Shown here: positions 10,147 to 22,766 of the stretch, in pieces
Layout of the letters: each line of letters starts with the position of its first letter
How positions within the stretch are numbered: position 1 is the stretch's first letter
NCBI GenBank assembly: GCA_034359265.1
Contig: CP136895.1
Coordinates: 51,540,001-51,604,000, forward strand
DNA from: Canna indica
Taxonomy: Eukaryota; Streptophyta; Magnoliopsida; Zingiberales; Cannaceae
Reading direction: 5' to 3'
Length of the DNA stretch: 64,000 bases
The notes under the pieces: model-generated
Told to the model about the DNA's origin: nothing
Seen by the model: only the letters and a program-made list of their open reading frames with translations
Database searches by the model: none
Program-made: the position numbers and the translations under genes

Positions 10147-11600
10147 TGTTGGCCTAAGGTTTTCTACCTTGGTCTTAATCTTGGTTTTAATGATACAAAC
10201 ATGGAACTAATGTTTCATTGAGAAATCTTTTAGGTTCCAAGTCGATTAGTGCATGACGTCCTCGATTAGAAATATCGGAGAAATCGTAAAATCGGAAGGA
10301 CATTGGTCGACGCGTTCGGGTTCGTCGCGGAAATTTCTCGAAGTTCGACGTGTGCACCAAAGACGTATTGGATGAGTCTAAAGATCATATGGAAAGCTCT
10401 CCAAGTTGTCGCACGTTGAAGGCCGGAACCCGGAAACGAAGCACGCAAGAAGAAGGCTAAAAAAAATCAAGTTCAGCCTAGGTTCGGTCGATCGGTCGGT
10501 CGACCGAATGTAGTTAAAAATTGGTAGTAGGCAATTCGGTCGACCGATCTGTCGACCGAAGATGGTTAAAAATCGGCAGTAGCTACTTCGGTCGACCGGT
10601 CGATCGATCGACTGAGGCCAAAATCTAGCAGTGCCTACTTCGGTCGACCGATCGGATAGCAGAGGAGCAGAATCGTGACTCATTCGGTCGACCCTCCTAT
10701 CGACCGAACAGAGCGACAAAAGCACAAAATGCCAATGATCGCTGGGCGGTCGACCGGTAAGCGATCGAACGGCGTCCAACGGGCGAAAAAATGCCCGTTG
10801 AGGAGCCGTTTGATTGAGGGGTTATAAATACTCCTCACCTAACTTCTTTAATCTCTCTTAACAACTAACATAAGCATTCAAAAGAGAGAATTGTGCCTTC
10901 TAGAGCTTGATTGGTTGCGCTTGCTTCTTTGATCAACATCTTCTCTCAAGCGCTCATCTTCCTCAACTCGAGCTTCGATTCCAGCTCAACGTCTTGGCGA
11001 GATGGAGGCTTTGAAGGCTTGGAAAAGAGCATTTAGTCTTGGTTTATTCTTTAGCTCTTTTCATTGTAATCTTAATTGTTATTTGAACTTGTTTATTTAT
11101 TGGATTTGAGTTTGTGTAAGACCTAGAGTGTAGGTCTTGAAATTGGGTGGTTGCCTTTGTGTTTGAGGCTTAATTCCACCAGTTTAAACTTAGTTTACTA
11201 GGATTAGTTGAGTTGTCCCTTAGGTTGAGGTGGAAGAGTGCTCTCGGTAAGAAGACGAAGACTTCCGGGTGTGGAAGTGCCTTAGATTGAGAGTGAAACT
11301 CTTCGGGTCAAAGTCCTCATTGTAAGGGAAATGATATAATCTAGTAAACTTAGTTTGGAAATCCTAAGTGGGGTGCTTAGGTAGTGGAGTAGGCATTGGG
11401 GCCAAACCACTATAAATCTTTGTGTTGGCTTTGATATCTTATTTGTATTACTTGCTTTATTATTTATCGCTTCTGTATTTAATCACTCAACTAGTAATTT
11501 GCCTAAGTAACCAAAGAAACGATTAAAACCAGATTTAGGCAAAAATATTAGTAAACACATTATTTACCCCCCCCCTCTAGTGTGGCAGTTTCACCCAACA
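10147..11600 (+). mobile_element. Copia subfamily 1 LTR, second of the array
   Basis: This 1,454-bp LTR runs from TGTTGG to CCAACA and nearly matches the LTR at 15935. It serves at once as 3' LTR of unit 1 and 5' LTR of unit 2. That arrangement arises by recombination, not by independent insertion. Confidence 0.92.
10483..10830 (+). promoter_or_regulatory. U3 palindrome cluster and TATA box of LTR 2
   Basis: About six palindromic blocks built on GGTCGACC lie between 10483 and 10760, for example TCGGTCGACCGA near 10534 and GGTCGACCGGTCGATC near 10590. TATAAATA follows at 10823-10830. The clusters would fold into hairpins in DNA or RNA and contain many CG sites. A regulatory role is inference from position. 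Confidence 0.65.
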
Positions 11601-11667
11601 ATTGGTATCAGAGCGGGTCGTACATTGAGATTTCACCGTCTCCTCTACATCTTGTCTCGATCCAGAA

Positions 11668-12944
11668 AATGGCACTAGAGAGTGTAGCGTCTATACCACC
11701 TAGGTTCGATGCGTCTAACTTTGGTCTTTGAAAGTCTAGGATGTACACCTTCTTAAGGACCCAAGGTTTAGGTGTTTTTAATATGGTAAAGTCAAAATAC
11801 ATATAACCTAAGAAAAAAATGGATGCGTGGACCCAAGAACAAATTAATAGGTTTGAACTAAATGCTATGGCAACAAATTGCTTATATTGTTCTTTGGAAA
11901 AGTAACATCTTTGAAAAAGTCATGCATTGTACTTCGGCTTTCGATATTTGAGCAACTTTAAACATGCTATATGATTATGCCAGGACCGAAGAGATTGGGA
12001 CTTCTAATGAAGGTAGTGATGACAATGGTCATTCACCTACCACTAATCTTGATTTTGATGCCCGTAACTCTTCTAGTCAAAGGAGTAGCTCCAAGAGCCA
12101 AAAAAGGAAGGTAGTGTGTCATGCATGCAAGGAAAAGGGGCATATGAAGAAAAATTGCCCTTCCTGAACAACAAGGCAAAGAAGAGGTCAAACGCTTTCA
12201 CATCATCATCCTATTCGAATGAAGCATCCTCTTACCATGGCTATGAAGCTAATTCAAAAGATTGCCTCATGAATACTAATGATGAGGTAGTATTAATTCA
12301 TCTAATTCTTATGACATGCTTTATGATGAATTGATGGATGAATAAAAAATCATGTATGCCTTGGTGGTTAAAAAGGATAAAGAAAACAAAAAATTAAAGA
12401 AGGAAATCTTGACTCTTAGCTCTCATTTACATGATGCTAAACTAGAAAATGAGAAGCTAAAAATTAGGTCTCTAATCCACACCATGATGCTTTAAGCATT
12501 GACACTAAGGAATTGGAAAACAAAAATGACATGTTAAAGAATGAAAATAATATGTTGAAATCTTAATTGCATGCTATTCACAAATCCATGAGTGATTTGA
12601 AAAATGAGGTTGTATTCTTGAATAGGAAAATCAATGATTTATCAAATATGTCTTCCTTCAAGAACTCTAGAAATAAAAATGCTCATGTAAAGAATGTTAA
12701 TGTTCATCATCATTCTCATGTCAAACACTCTTCCTTTAAACCTCATGTCCAAAAGAAAAAGTTGAAAATTATTTTTGTTGTGGTATATATGGCCATGCTA
12801 TTCATGATTGTGCATTTAAAAGAAATCCAAATGTTGCTAAGACATTTTGGATTCCTAGGCCAACTCACCCCCATTGGACCCAAAGTCATTTGGGTACCAA
12901 AGGTTTCTTGTTCTCTTGTAGGGGGAGCTACCACACATGGTTGA
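11668..12944 (+). pseudogene. gag of gag-only Copia element, unit 2
   Basis: ATG at 11668 opens MALESVASIPPRFDASNFGL, but the next Trp codon is TGA (near 11728). More stops and a frame change follow before a zinc knuckle, CHACKEKGHMKKNC, at about 12119-12160. A one-base loss after the knuckle ('ttcctgaac' for 'ttccatgaag') ends the frame. The distal half repeats unit 1: coiled coil, His-rich linker, and a second knuckle frameshifted near 12765. The protein could not be made, so this is a dead copy. Confidence 0.75.
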
Positions 12945-13729
12945 AGGAAAGAGGTGTGTTGAAGTTGACCATGGAATTGAATGATGAATCCTCCCTTGGT
13001 TGCAACTTCAAGCTATCTTGATGCCTTAGGTAAAGTTGGCATCAAAACTATTCCGGTATCATCTTCTAACTTGCATTGTTTTACCTTAGTTGAAGAGTGT
13101 GATACTATGCTTAATTCTAGTTTATCTTCGTGCTCTCAATTTGTTTTATGTAATGATTTTTTATTTTGATTCCCCTGTCTCTTCGGAGACCTAAGTGACC
13201 TATAATGGGCCTAAGTGACCTTGCGGTTCTAAATCGTAGGCTCATTGTGGCCTTTCGGTTTTCAACCAATAGGAAGGGTTGGAGATCATATTTTCATATT
13301 TATTATTTTTGTGATCTCTTAAAATTCGTTTTGGTATCACTTGATTTCATTTAAAACGAATTTCAAACTATCTAGCAAAGATGCATTTTGAAAATGATAT
13401 TTGAATCTCTCTTTGCTATTTGGTTTGGTTAGCTTGCTAGTAGCATTAATTTCATTATCTACTAATGAAGTCTACTTGCAAGTTGAAAATGTTAATGGAA
13501 GGCTATGCTATCTAAAAGAAAATGGAAAATGAAATGAAAAGTTTGGGAAAATTTTCAGGAATGAGGTATGAGTTTGATTTTGCAAAAATCTTAGTATAAT
13601 ATTTGAATACTTATGCTTAAATAATTTCTCTATACTCATGATTGATTATGCATGATAAATATTTGAATTTTTATGAGTAAGAAAAATCTTGATAACTTAG
13701 CTCATTTCATGATATCATGATATTTATGA

Positions 13730-15430
13730 AATCGGACTAGGTTGAAATTTTTTCTTTAGAGACTTCATTTTAATTTAAAAATTGGATGAACATGTTTAGG
13801 TGTGTTAATGATTAGTTGTCATGTGCTTAAAATTGAAAATTCATGAGAGATTGAGTAAAATGATAACTAGTTCACTTTAGATGACTTAAGCTTGGAAAAG
13901 TTTGACCCAAGTCAACAAATCGACTTGGACACTTCATTTTAAGTCCAAACTTCATAAACATGTTTAGGAATATGTATAACATGTTTCCATGCACTTAAAA
14001 TGAAAAATTTATATGGATATAGATAAAATGACATAGAGGCCATTTCATGATAACCACTTTTGAACCAAGTTGACCCAAGTCAATAAATTGACTTAGATGT
14101 CTCATTTTCAATCCATATTTGAGGAACATATTTAGATTTACTCATCTTAGGTGTCCATAGGTTTAAGTTAAAAATCATGAGTAAATGATAAGATTGAAAC
14201 TTAGCAAGTTTCATGATAACTAGCTTAGTTTTGAATGAAACCATGCTAGGTTGATATCTTGACTTAAGGACATAATTTTTATCTCAAACTTGACATACAC
14301 TCTTTACATGACCATTATGTGGTGAATGAAAACTGAACACATTTTGAAAAATAATTAAAAATTACGGAAATGCCATTGGATTAGCATTTTCAGTTATTTC
14401 TAGAAAAATGTAGAAAAATCCTTTTAACTGATTCTTGAAACTGCACATTCACTGAAAAATCTAGTTTCTTCAGTAAAAATTTCAAAAAGCTTCATCATGA
14501 ATCTAATTTATAGTGGAATTTTGAAGTTGAATTTCAAAAATGCAAAGTATCATCCTCTTGAAATATCAATCTTTCCGATACTTTGATTTTTCGTCGGAAA
14601 CTTCAAATGAAAGTTTGTGTATACTATTTTGATTTCATTTCTAATATTGTTCTCACTATTCTTTGAGTGAAATTATTTCTAAAAATGATTTTGATAATTT
14701 GAGCGATATTTTGAAAAAATGAGCTTTTGGTTGAAATCGAGATTGATTGAAAAATGGAGTTTGAAATTTCATTTTAAGTTCAAACTTGACACATGCATTC
14801 CAAATGACCATTCAACGATATCTGGAATGTTTAAATAAAAAATGATAACTTTTGGATAAATATCTAAAATTTACAAAAATGCCCTTGGACTTTCAAGAAT
14901 TTTATGAATTTATAGGAAATTGATTTTTGACTGATTCTTGAACCTGTAGATTCCTTGAAAAAATTAGTTTTTCCAGTTAAAGTTTCAAAAATATTCATCA
15001 AAAATATGATTTTGTATGGATTTAAAAGTTTGATTTTTGAAAACTTGAAGTATATTTTGACCTATGTCAAAAAGTGACTTAGAAACCTCATTTTCAGTTC
15101 AAACTTGACTCGTATACTTAGATTCACTCATGTTAGATGTCCAAGTACTTAAGTTAGAGAAAACATGTGTATATAGCAAAATTTGATACTTAACCATTTT
15201 CATGTTTTCATGCCTACTTTGAATGAAATCGTTCTAAGTTCATATCTTGATCAAACGACATTATTTTCACTTCAAACTTAATATACATGCTTTACATGAT
15301 CATAACTTGGTATTTTGAAAGTTTGAATGAAATATAAAATGTCATGAAAGATTCACTTATTTACGAAAATGCCACTAAAGTATCACTCTTCTCAACTTAC
15401 TCATTTTTTTTTGGATACTTTGGATTTTCG
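13730..15430 (+). repeat. Degenerate ~170-bp repeat array, unit 2
   Basis: This is the counterpart of 7945-9640, offset by about 5,789 bp, with the same register (first CTTCATT core at 13763). It differs from unit 1 by scattered single bases only, as expected for a recent duplication. Confidence 0.7.
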
Positions 15431-15934
15431 TTGACATTTTCAAATGAGACTTGAAGTATGATATTTTAAATTCACTTATGGTATCGTTCTACTCATTTGA
15501 TGAGAAAAATCATTTCTAAAGTAATTTTTGACTATTTGACCGATACTCGAAAATATCAATACTTAAGCCTATACATGATTTCTAGACTTGGAACGTATTT
15601 TTCATCTAATGCTATCATGTATGAGTTAGTCTCATATTAGATATTTGATTTTTCATCCCTTTAGTTGAGATTTTCATGTTTCATGGAAAATAGTTTTAGA
15701 GTCTCAACTTTGACTATAGGTTGACTTTTCATGCCCTTTTTGATTGATGTCAAAAGGGGGAGAAAAATATAGATAAAAGGGAAGAAAATATAGGAAACCC
15801 ATGCATATAGATAGGAGGAGTTTATTTTCATAGATATGCATGTTGATAGGGGGAGAAATCCCATGTTTGATATCCTTTGTGCTTAAATGATATATTTTCT
15901 TAAGGATGTTTGTCATCATCAAAAAGGGGGAGAT

Positions 15935-17387
15935 TGTTGGCCTAAGGTTTTCTACCTTGGTCTTAATCTTGGTTTTAATGATACAAACATGGAACTAATG
16001 TTTCATTGAGAAATCTTTTAGGTTCCAAGTCGATTAGTGCATGACGTCCTCGATTAGAAATATCGGAGAAATCGTAAAATCGGAAGGACATTGGTCGACG
16101 CGTTCGGGTTCGTCGCGGAAATTTCTCGAAGTTCGACGTGTGCACCAAAGACGTATTGGATGAGTCTAAAGATCATATGGAAAGCTCTCCAAGTTGTCGC
16201 ACGTTGAAGGCCGGAACCCGGAAACGAAGCACGCAAGAAGAAGGCTGAAAAAAATCAAGTTCAGCCTAGGTTCGGTCGATCGGTCGGTCGACCGAATGTA
16301 GTTAAAAATTGGTAGTAGGCAATTCGGTCGACCGATCTGTCGACCGAAGATGGTTAAAAATCGGCAGTAGCTACTTCGGTCGACCGGTCGATCGATCGAC
16401 TGAGGCCAAAATCTAGCAGTGCCTACTTCGGTCGACCGATCGGATAGCAGAGGAGCAGAATCGTGACTCATTCGGTCGACCCTCCTATCGACCGAACAGA
16501 GCGACAAAAGCACAAAATGCCAATGATCGCTGGGCGGTCGACCGGTAAGCGATCGAACGGCGTCCAACGGGCGAAAAAATGCCCGTTGAGGAGCCGTTTG
16601 ATTGAGGGGTTATAAATACTCCTCACCTAACTTCTTTAATCTCTCTTAACAACTAACATAAGCATTCAAAAGAGAGAATTGTGCCTTCTAGAGCTTGATT
16701 GGTTGCGCTTGCTTCTTTGATCAACATCTTCTCTCAAGCGCTCATCTTCCTCAACTCGAGCTTCGATTCCAGCTCAACGTCTTGGCTAGATGGAGGCTTT
16801 AAAGGCTTGGAAAAGAGCATTTAGTCTTGGTTTATTCTTTAGATCTTTTCATTGTAATCTTAATTGTTATTTGAACTTGTTTATTTATTGGATTTGAGTT
16901 TGTGTAAGACCTAGAGTGTAGGTCTTGAAATTGGGTGGTTGCCTTTGTGTTTGAGGCTTAATTCCACCAGTTTAAACTTAGTTTACTAGGATTAGTTGAG
17001 TTGTCCCTTAGGTTGAGGTGGAAGAGTGCTCTCGGTAAGAAGACGAAGACTTCCGGGTGTGGAAGTGCCTTAGATTGAGAGTGAAACTCTTCGGGTCAAA
17101 GTCCTCATTGTAAGGGAAATGATATAATCTAGTAAACTTAGTTTGGAAATCCTAAGTGGGGTGCTTAGGTAGTGGAGTAGGCATTGGGGCCAAACCACTA
17201 TAAATCTTTGTGTTGGCTTTGATATCTTATTTGTATTACTTGCTTTATTATTTATCGCTTCTGTATTTAATCACTCAACTAGTAATTTGCCTAAGTAACC
17301 AAAGAAACGATTAAAACCAGATTTAGGCAAAAATATTAGTAAACACATTATTTACCCCCCCCTCTAGTGTGGCAGTTTCACCCAACA
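15935..17387 (+). mobile_element. Copia subfamily 1 LTR, third of the array
   Basis: This 1,453-bp LTR nearly matches 10147-11600 base for base, including an identical palindrome cluster and TATA box. The primer-binding site TGGTATCAGAGC follows at 17390. Confidence 0.92.
16271..16618 (+). promoter_or_regulatory. U3 palindrome cluster and TATA box of LTR 3
   Basis: Same palindromes as in LTR 2, with TATAAATA at 16611-16618. Confidence 0.65.
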
Positions 17388-18820
17388 ATTGGTATCAGAG
17401 CGGGTCGTACATTGAGATTTCACCGTCTCCTCTACATCTTGCCTTGATCCAGAAAATAGCACTAGAGAGTGTAGCGTCTATACCACCTAGGTTCGATGCG
17501 TCTAACTTTGGTCTTTGAAAGTCTAGGATGTACACCTTCTTAAGGACCCAAGGTTTAGGTGTTTTTAATATGGTAAAGTCAAAATACATATAACCTAAGA
17601 AAAAAATGGATGCGTGGACCCAAGAACAAATTAATAGGTTTGAACTAAATGCTATGGCAACAAATTGCTTATATTGTTCTTTGGAAAAGTAACATCTTTG
17701 AAAAAGTCATGCATTGTACTTCGGCTTTCGATATTTGAGCAACTTTAAACATGCTATATGATTATGCCAGGATCGAAGAGATTGGGACTTCTAATGAAGG
17801 TAGTGATGACAATGGTCATTCACCTACCACTAATCTTAATTTTGATGCCCGTAACTCTTCTAGTCAAAGGAGTAGCTCCAAGAGCCAAAAAAGGAAGGTA
17901 GTGTGTCATGCATGCAAGGAAAAGGGGCATATGAAGAAAAATTGCCCTTCCTGAACAACAAGGCAAAGAAGAGGTCAAACGCTTCCACATCATCATCCTA
18001 TTCGAATGAAGCATCCTCTTACCATGGCTATGAAGCTAATTCAAAAGATTGCCTCATGAATACTAATAATGAGGTACACTCTTCTTCTTCTAGTCATAAT
18101 AACAAAAAGTATAGTATTAATTCGTCTAATTCTCATGACATGCTTTATGATGAATTGATGGATGAATAAAAAATCATGTACGCCTTGATGGCTAAAAATG
18201 ATAAAGAAAACAAAAAAATAAAGAAGGAAAACTTGACTGTTAGCTCTACATGATGCTAAACTAGAAAATGAGAAGCTAAAAGTTAGTGTCTCTAATCCAC
18301 ACCATGATGCTTTAAGCATTGACACTAAGGAATTGGAAAACAAAAATGATATGTTAAAGAATGAAAATAATATGTTGAAATCTCAATAGCATGCTATTCA
18401 CAAATCCATGAGTGATTTTAAAAATTAATGAGGTTGTATTCTTGAATAGGAAAATCAATGATTTATCAAATATGTCTTCCTTCAAGAACTCTAGAAATAG
18501 AAATGCTCATGTAAAGAATGTTAATGTTCATCATCATTCTCGTGTCAAACACTCTTCCTTTAAACCTCATGTCCAAAAGAAAAAGTTTCATGAAAATTAT
18601 TTTTGTTGTGGTATATATGACCATGTTATTTATGATTGTGCATTTAAAAGAAATTCAAATGTTGCTAAGACATTTTGGATTCCTAGGCCAACTCACCCCC
18701 AAGGACCCAAAGCCATTTGGGTACCAAAGGTTTCTTGTTCTCTTGTAGGGGGAGCTACCACACATGGTTGAAGGAAAGAGGTGTGTTGAAGTTGACCATG
18801 GAATTGAATGATGAATCCTC
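17388..18820 (+). pseudogene. gag of subfamily 1, unit 3 (truncated)
   Basis: The start codon is lost (ATA at the position of ATG near 17456), and the Trp-to-TGA change seen in unit 2 is shared. The first zinc knuckle CHACKEKGHMKKNC is intact (about 17906-17947), then comes the same one-base loss as in unit 2. Beyond 17984 it is less damaged than units 1 and 2. It keeps 'NNEVHSSSSSHNNKKYS', and the second knuckle YFCCGIYDHVIYDC (about 18598-18640) is in frame, followed by 'PRPTHPQGPKAIWVPKVSC'. It ends abruptly at 'cctcccttgg' (18826), where a gag of the other subfamily takes over. Confidence 0.75.
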
Positions 18821-19794
18821 CCTTGGTCATTCACCTACCACTAATCTTAATTTTGATGCCCATAGCTCTTCTAGTCGAAGGAGTAGCTTCAGGAACCGAA
18901 AAAGGAAGGTAGTGTGTCATGCATGCAAGGAGAAGGGGCATGTGAAGAAAATTGCCCTTCTATGAATAACAAGGCAAAGAAGAGGTCAAACGCTTCCACA
19001 TCACCATCTTATTCAAGTGAAGCATCATCTTACCATGACTATGAAGCCATCTCAAAAGATTGCCTCATGAATGATAACAATGAGGTACACTATTCTCCTT
19101 ATAGTCATATTAATGAAAATGATACCATTAACTCATCTAGCTCTCATGATTTGCTTTATGATGAATTAATGGATGAGTACAAAAACATGTATGCCTTGCT
19201 AATTAAAAAGGATGAGGAAAATAAAATGTTAAAGAAAGAAAATGGATGCTTAATTCTTGCTTGCATGAATTCAAATTGAAAAATGAAAAATTGAAATCCA
19301 GGTAATTTGATTCATGCCATGATGATATGGAATTTGAGATTAAGGACTTGAAACATAAAAATGATAATTTTAAAGAATGAAAATAACATGTTAAAAAACT
19401 CAATTGTATGCTATTCAAAAATCCATGAATGATTTGAAAAGTGAGATTATTTTCTTGAATAAGAAAGTAAATGAATTAAAAAATGCTTCATCTCCTAAGA
19501 ACACTAGACTGAAAAATGCTTATGTAAAGAATGCCAATGTTCGTCATCATTCCCATGTTAAGCATTCTACCATTAAACATCTGTTCAAAGGAAGAATGTT
19601 TCCTTTAAGAATGGTCATGTTCATCATAACTCACATGTCAAGCATTCTAGTGATAAATCACATGTCCATAGTGAAAATAAAAAGTTTTATGGACATTGTT
19701 TTTGTTGTGGTACATATGGCCATGCAATCTGTGATTGTGCATTTAAGAAGAATCCAAGTGTTGCTAAGACACTTTGGATACCTAGGCCAACTAA
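18821..19794 (+). pseudogene. gag fragment of subfamily 2, interrupted by Gypsy LTR
   Basis: It begins within the Ser-rich linker ('GHSPTTNLNFDAHSSSS') and carries a zinc knuckle CHACKEKGHVKK, frameshifted by one base near 18950. A Lys/Glu coiled coil (YKNMYALLIKKDEENKMLKK) and a second knuckle region near 19698-19745 follow. It stops at 'ctaggccaactaa', where a minus-strand Gypsy LTR begins. The uninterrupted equivalent is 51143-52140. This is the remainder of the element whose 5' LTR is at 2592. About 310 bp between 4370 and here are missing relative to the copy at 36998-37310. Confidence 0.75.
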
Positions 19795-20119
19795 TGTCAT
19801 GCCCCAACTCAGGGTCACGTGACCGGCCAGGGTATACGTACCTATACCCCGAAGCCTAACCCATGCACATGCCAAAACAAATAATGTAGTGGAAAGAAAA
19901 CAACAAGTTTTATTTTAAAGGAAAAGCGAACTAACACAAAGTTTAGTTTAATAGCTCAGAAGTAAAGAAAAATGCGAAAATACGATTAAGTTCAAAAGTT
20001 CAAAGTTCAGTCAAATAAAACTTGAAATAAATAACATAAATGTCGTCAGGGCTACAACTCCAAATCGAGCTAATACAAGTGCATGACCACTACCAATAAG
20101 ACTCGACTACGACCCTAAC

Positions 20120-21665
20120 TGTTGGCTTAAGGTTTTCAACCTTGGTCTTAATCTTGGTTTTGATGATAACAAACATGGAACTAATGATTTCATGAAGAGT
20201 TATTTTTAGGTTCCATATCCGTTAGCGTACAACGTCTATGATCGAAAATATCGAAGAAATCGAAAAATCAGAAGGACGTTGGTCGAAGCGCTCGGATTCT
20301 TCGGGAAGTTAGAGTTTAGGTTTAGGGTGTCTAGATAAATTGTAAATTCTCATGATGATGCAAAGAAGCCCAAAAAACCTATACCAAACCCCAAACTATG
20401 AAAACCCGAAAATCGCCCTGAAACTCACTAAGCCTAGGGAGCTCCTTGGAGGGCTATATGACCTAGATACTTTCTTGACATAAAAAATGATGGTAATTAT
20501 TCCTTGGGTTAAAATTAGATAACAAGGTACTTTTAAGGATTTTATGGAAGCCTTTAGCCTATCCATTTTTGACTCGAAAGATTAAAAAATTTCCGTTTTT
20601 AGAAAATTTGTACTAGACCCCAAAAACTAGATTTTGATTCTTAAGGATTATAGAGGAGCCAAAAATTGGCAGTGGCTACTTCGGTCGATCGAGCGGTCGA
20701 CCGGACAATAGAGGAGCCACATCGCGATTATGTCGGTCGACCATCAGATCGACCGAACAGCGCGGCAGAAGCTTAAAAAGCCAGCAGTCGCTGGGCGGTC
20801 GATCGGTCGGTTGACTGACGATCAACCGACAATCGACCGAATGGAGGAAATTGCTAGATTTCGTGCCGTTGTGCGTTGTTTCACCCGAGCATTCCTCTTA
20901 GCTCTATATATACCAATGCCTAAGCCTTCCTTAGACACTTTTGATCACTCCTACACTTCATTGAGTCATCCTTGATCAATTCTAAGCTTGATTGAGCCAC
21001 AATTCTTGAAATCCCTAGTTTGATATCTCATTCCTTGATGTAGCCTTCAAAGCTTCATCGATTCATTACCTTGAGGCATCAAGAGGACTAGAGAGTTTGT
21101 TGTGGAGCTAAGTATCACATTGTTTGATTATTGCTCCATTACTTGTATATTTTCTTGTTTATTTCATTGGATTTGAGCTTGTAAGAAGACCTAATGTTAG
21201 GTCTTGTGATTGAGTAGTATCCTTGGTGTAGAAGGAGTAAAATCACTTGTGTAAACATAGTTTACTAGGATTAGTTCAGTTGTCCCTTAGGGTTGAGGTG
21301 GAAGAGTGCTCTCGGTAAGAAGGCGGAGACTTCCGGGTGTGGAAGTGCCTTAGGTTGAGAGTGAGACTTTTTGGGTCAAAGTCCTCTTTGTAAGGGAAAC
21401 GATTTAATCTAGTAAACTTAGTTTGGAAATCCTAAGCGGGGTGCTTAGGTAGTGGAGTAGGCATTGGGGCCGAACCACTATAAATCTCTATGTTAGCATT
21501 CTTATCTTTGTTTGTGTTTAATTGGTTTATTTTTTGCTTCTGCATCTAGTCGATAATATGTGAATTGCCTAAGTACTTTAAGAAAATGATTAAAATTAAA
21601 TTAGGCGACAAGTTTAGATAACACACTATTCACCCCCCCTCTTGTGTAGGCCATTTCATCCAACA
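20120..21665 (+). mobile_element. Copia solo LTR nested in Gypsy LTR A
   Basis: This 1,546-bp LTR (TGTTGG...CCAACA) has no internal region. Perfect 5-bp duplications CTAAC flank it at 20115-20119 and 21666-21670. The empty site 'gacactaactaggac' is preserved in LTR B near 24790. It is related to subfamily 2, with a reduced palindrome cluster (about 20680-20845) and TATATATA at 20905. A solo LTR forms when two LTRs recombine and the interior is lost. Confidence 0.92.
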
Positions 21666-21749
21666 CTAACTAGGACTGCTATGAGATCCAGCGGCTCCAC
21701 TGCCCTCCAATGACGCCAAGTGCATCCAACCCACCTCACCGATCAGGCT

Positions 21750-22766
21750 CTGCAAAACAAAAATCAAACGACAATGGGTGAGTTCAAAGAACTCAACGAG
21801 CGATTTTACCCACCCTCGCAAATAAACACAGAGATAACATAAATAAATTCTATCTCTCAAAAGGCAAAGTCACAGAGGTGTGACTAGCTACCAAGCCAAT
21901 AGGCCACCCATGCCCACTACATCTAACTCTCCAAAGAGGTGCATGAGGCCGGAGACCTACCATGCCCGAAGGCAACATCACCAACAAAAAGGTGCATCGG
22001 GCCGAAGCCCAACCTTGCCCGAAGGCAACATCACCAATAAAAAGGTGCATCGGGCCGAAGCCCTACCAAGCCCGCACGCAACATCACCAATAAAAAGGTG
22101 CATCGGGCCGAAGCCCTAGCATGCCCGCAAGCAACATCAGCAATAGGGTAATCGAGAAGGGTCCTGCGAACTTATCTTGCAGGTTGGGAATTTGGCGTCG
22201 AACCACCCGGGCGTAGCCCGTAACCCGGCTCATAATTGAGCAACTTTGCCATTCCCAAGGATATTGCGCATCAAGACCTAAGTCAAGATCCTCCTACGGT
22301 GTCCTAGAGGTGCCCTCATCATGAAGCGTCTTGACGCCCCAAACCCGACCTCTACCCCTTAGACCCGTATTGTCATGAACCTGTGTGGTTGTATATCATG
22401 CATACCTTATAAGTTGGTTCATAACAGATTATGCTCACCTTTAACCCAAATTTTAATTATAGAATTAAAATTTAGTTCAAAATCCCTAAATCAAGAATCA
22501 AGGAGATTAATTAATCTTTAGCATCAAGAACATCTATTACTCCAAGATGAGCTTGCATCCAAGATTCACAAGATTAAAATTATAAAATCACATATCCTCC
22601 ATTAAGCATATGCTCCATGATATGAGATCAAAACTTAAAATCTAAGCATGGCATGGAAATCAAGAAAATCTCAAGAACACAAAAAATATCATCAAGATCA
22701 AGAATCTTCAAGGCAGGTTCAAGAAAATTCGAAGAAAACCCGAATAGGAGGGGTAAAACCACTCAC
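21750..22766 (-). other. Intron-like GT-AG segment within Gypsy LTR A
   Basis: On the minus strand the donor TTAG|GTGAGTGG starts at 22766 and the acceptor TTGTTTTGCAG|AGCC ends at 21750. The same pair recurs in the three Gypsy solo LTRs. Here the segment is about 1.0 kb because a 365-bp piece present in LTR B is missing. Confidence 0.5.
21938..22146. repeat. 53-bp minisatellite, four copies
   Basis: Copies start with GGTGCAT at 21938, 21991, 22044 and 22097, an exact 53-bp spacing. Each holds 'gaagccctaccatgcccg' and 'aggcaacatcaccaat' like blocks. LTR B has three copies, so copy number has changed since the LTRs diverged. Confidence 0.9.

Larger units (their letters stand above)
11601..15934 (+). 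mobile_element. Gag-only Copia internal region, unit 2 (recombinant)
   Basis: A primer-binding site TGGTATCAGAGC at 11603-11614 opens this 4.3-kb internal region, and a clean polypurine tract (AAAAAGGGGGAGATT) closes it at 15921-15934. Up to about 12168 it carries the private variants of unit 3 (11601 onward matches 17388 onward, including 'ttcctgaacaac'). From about 12197 on it carries those of unit 1 ('cgctttcac', the deletion at 'gaggtagtatt', the 4-base loss in knuckle 2). The non-coding part from 12945 on repeats that of unit 1. Confidence 0.85.

Noticed and set aside
10378..10779. 133-codon minus-strand frame repeated identically at 16166-16567
   Set aside because: It lies over the palindromic U3 of the Copia LTR. 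The Asp-Arg-Ser repeats are translations of GGTCGACC palindromes. The two copies are identical because the LTRs are.
10483..10790. Palindromic repeats resembling a CRISPR array
   Set aside because: Spacing is irregular, repeat units vary, and the block sits at the same place upstream of a TATA box in each LTR of a plant retrotransposon.
11603..11614. tRNA-like TGGTATCAGAGC strings at each LTR end
   Set aside because: They are primer-binding sites complementary to the 3' end of initiator tRNA-Met. No cloverleaf surrounds them.
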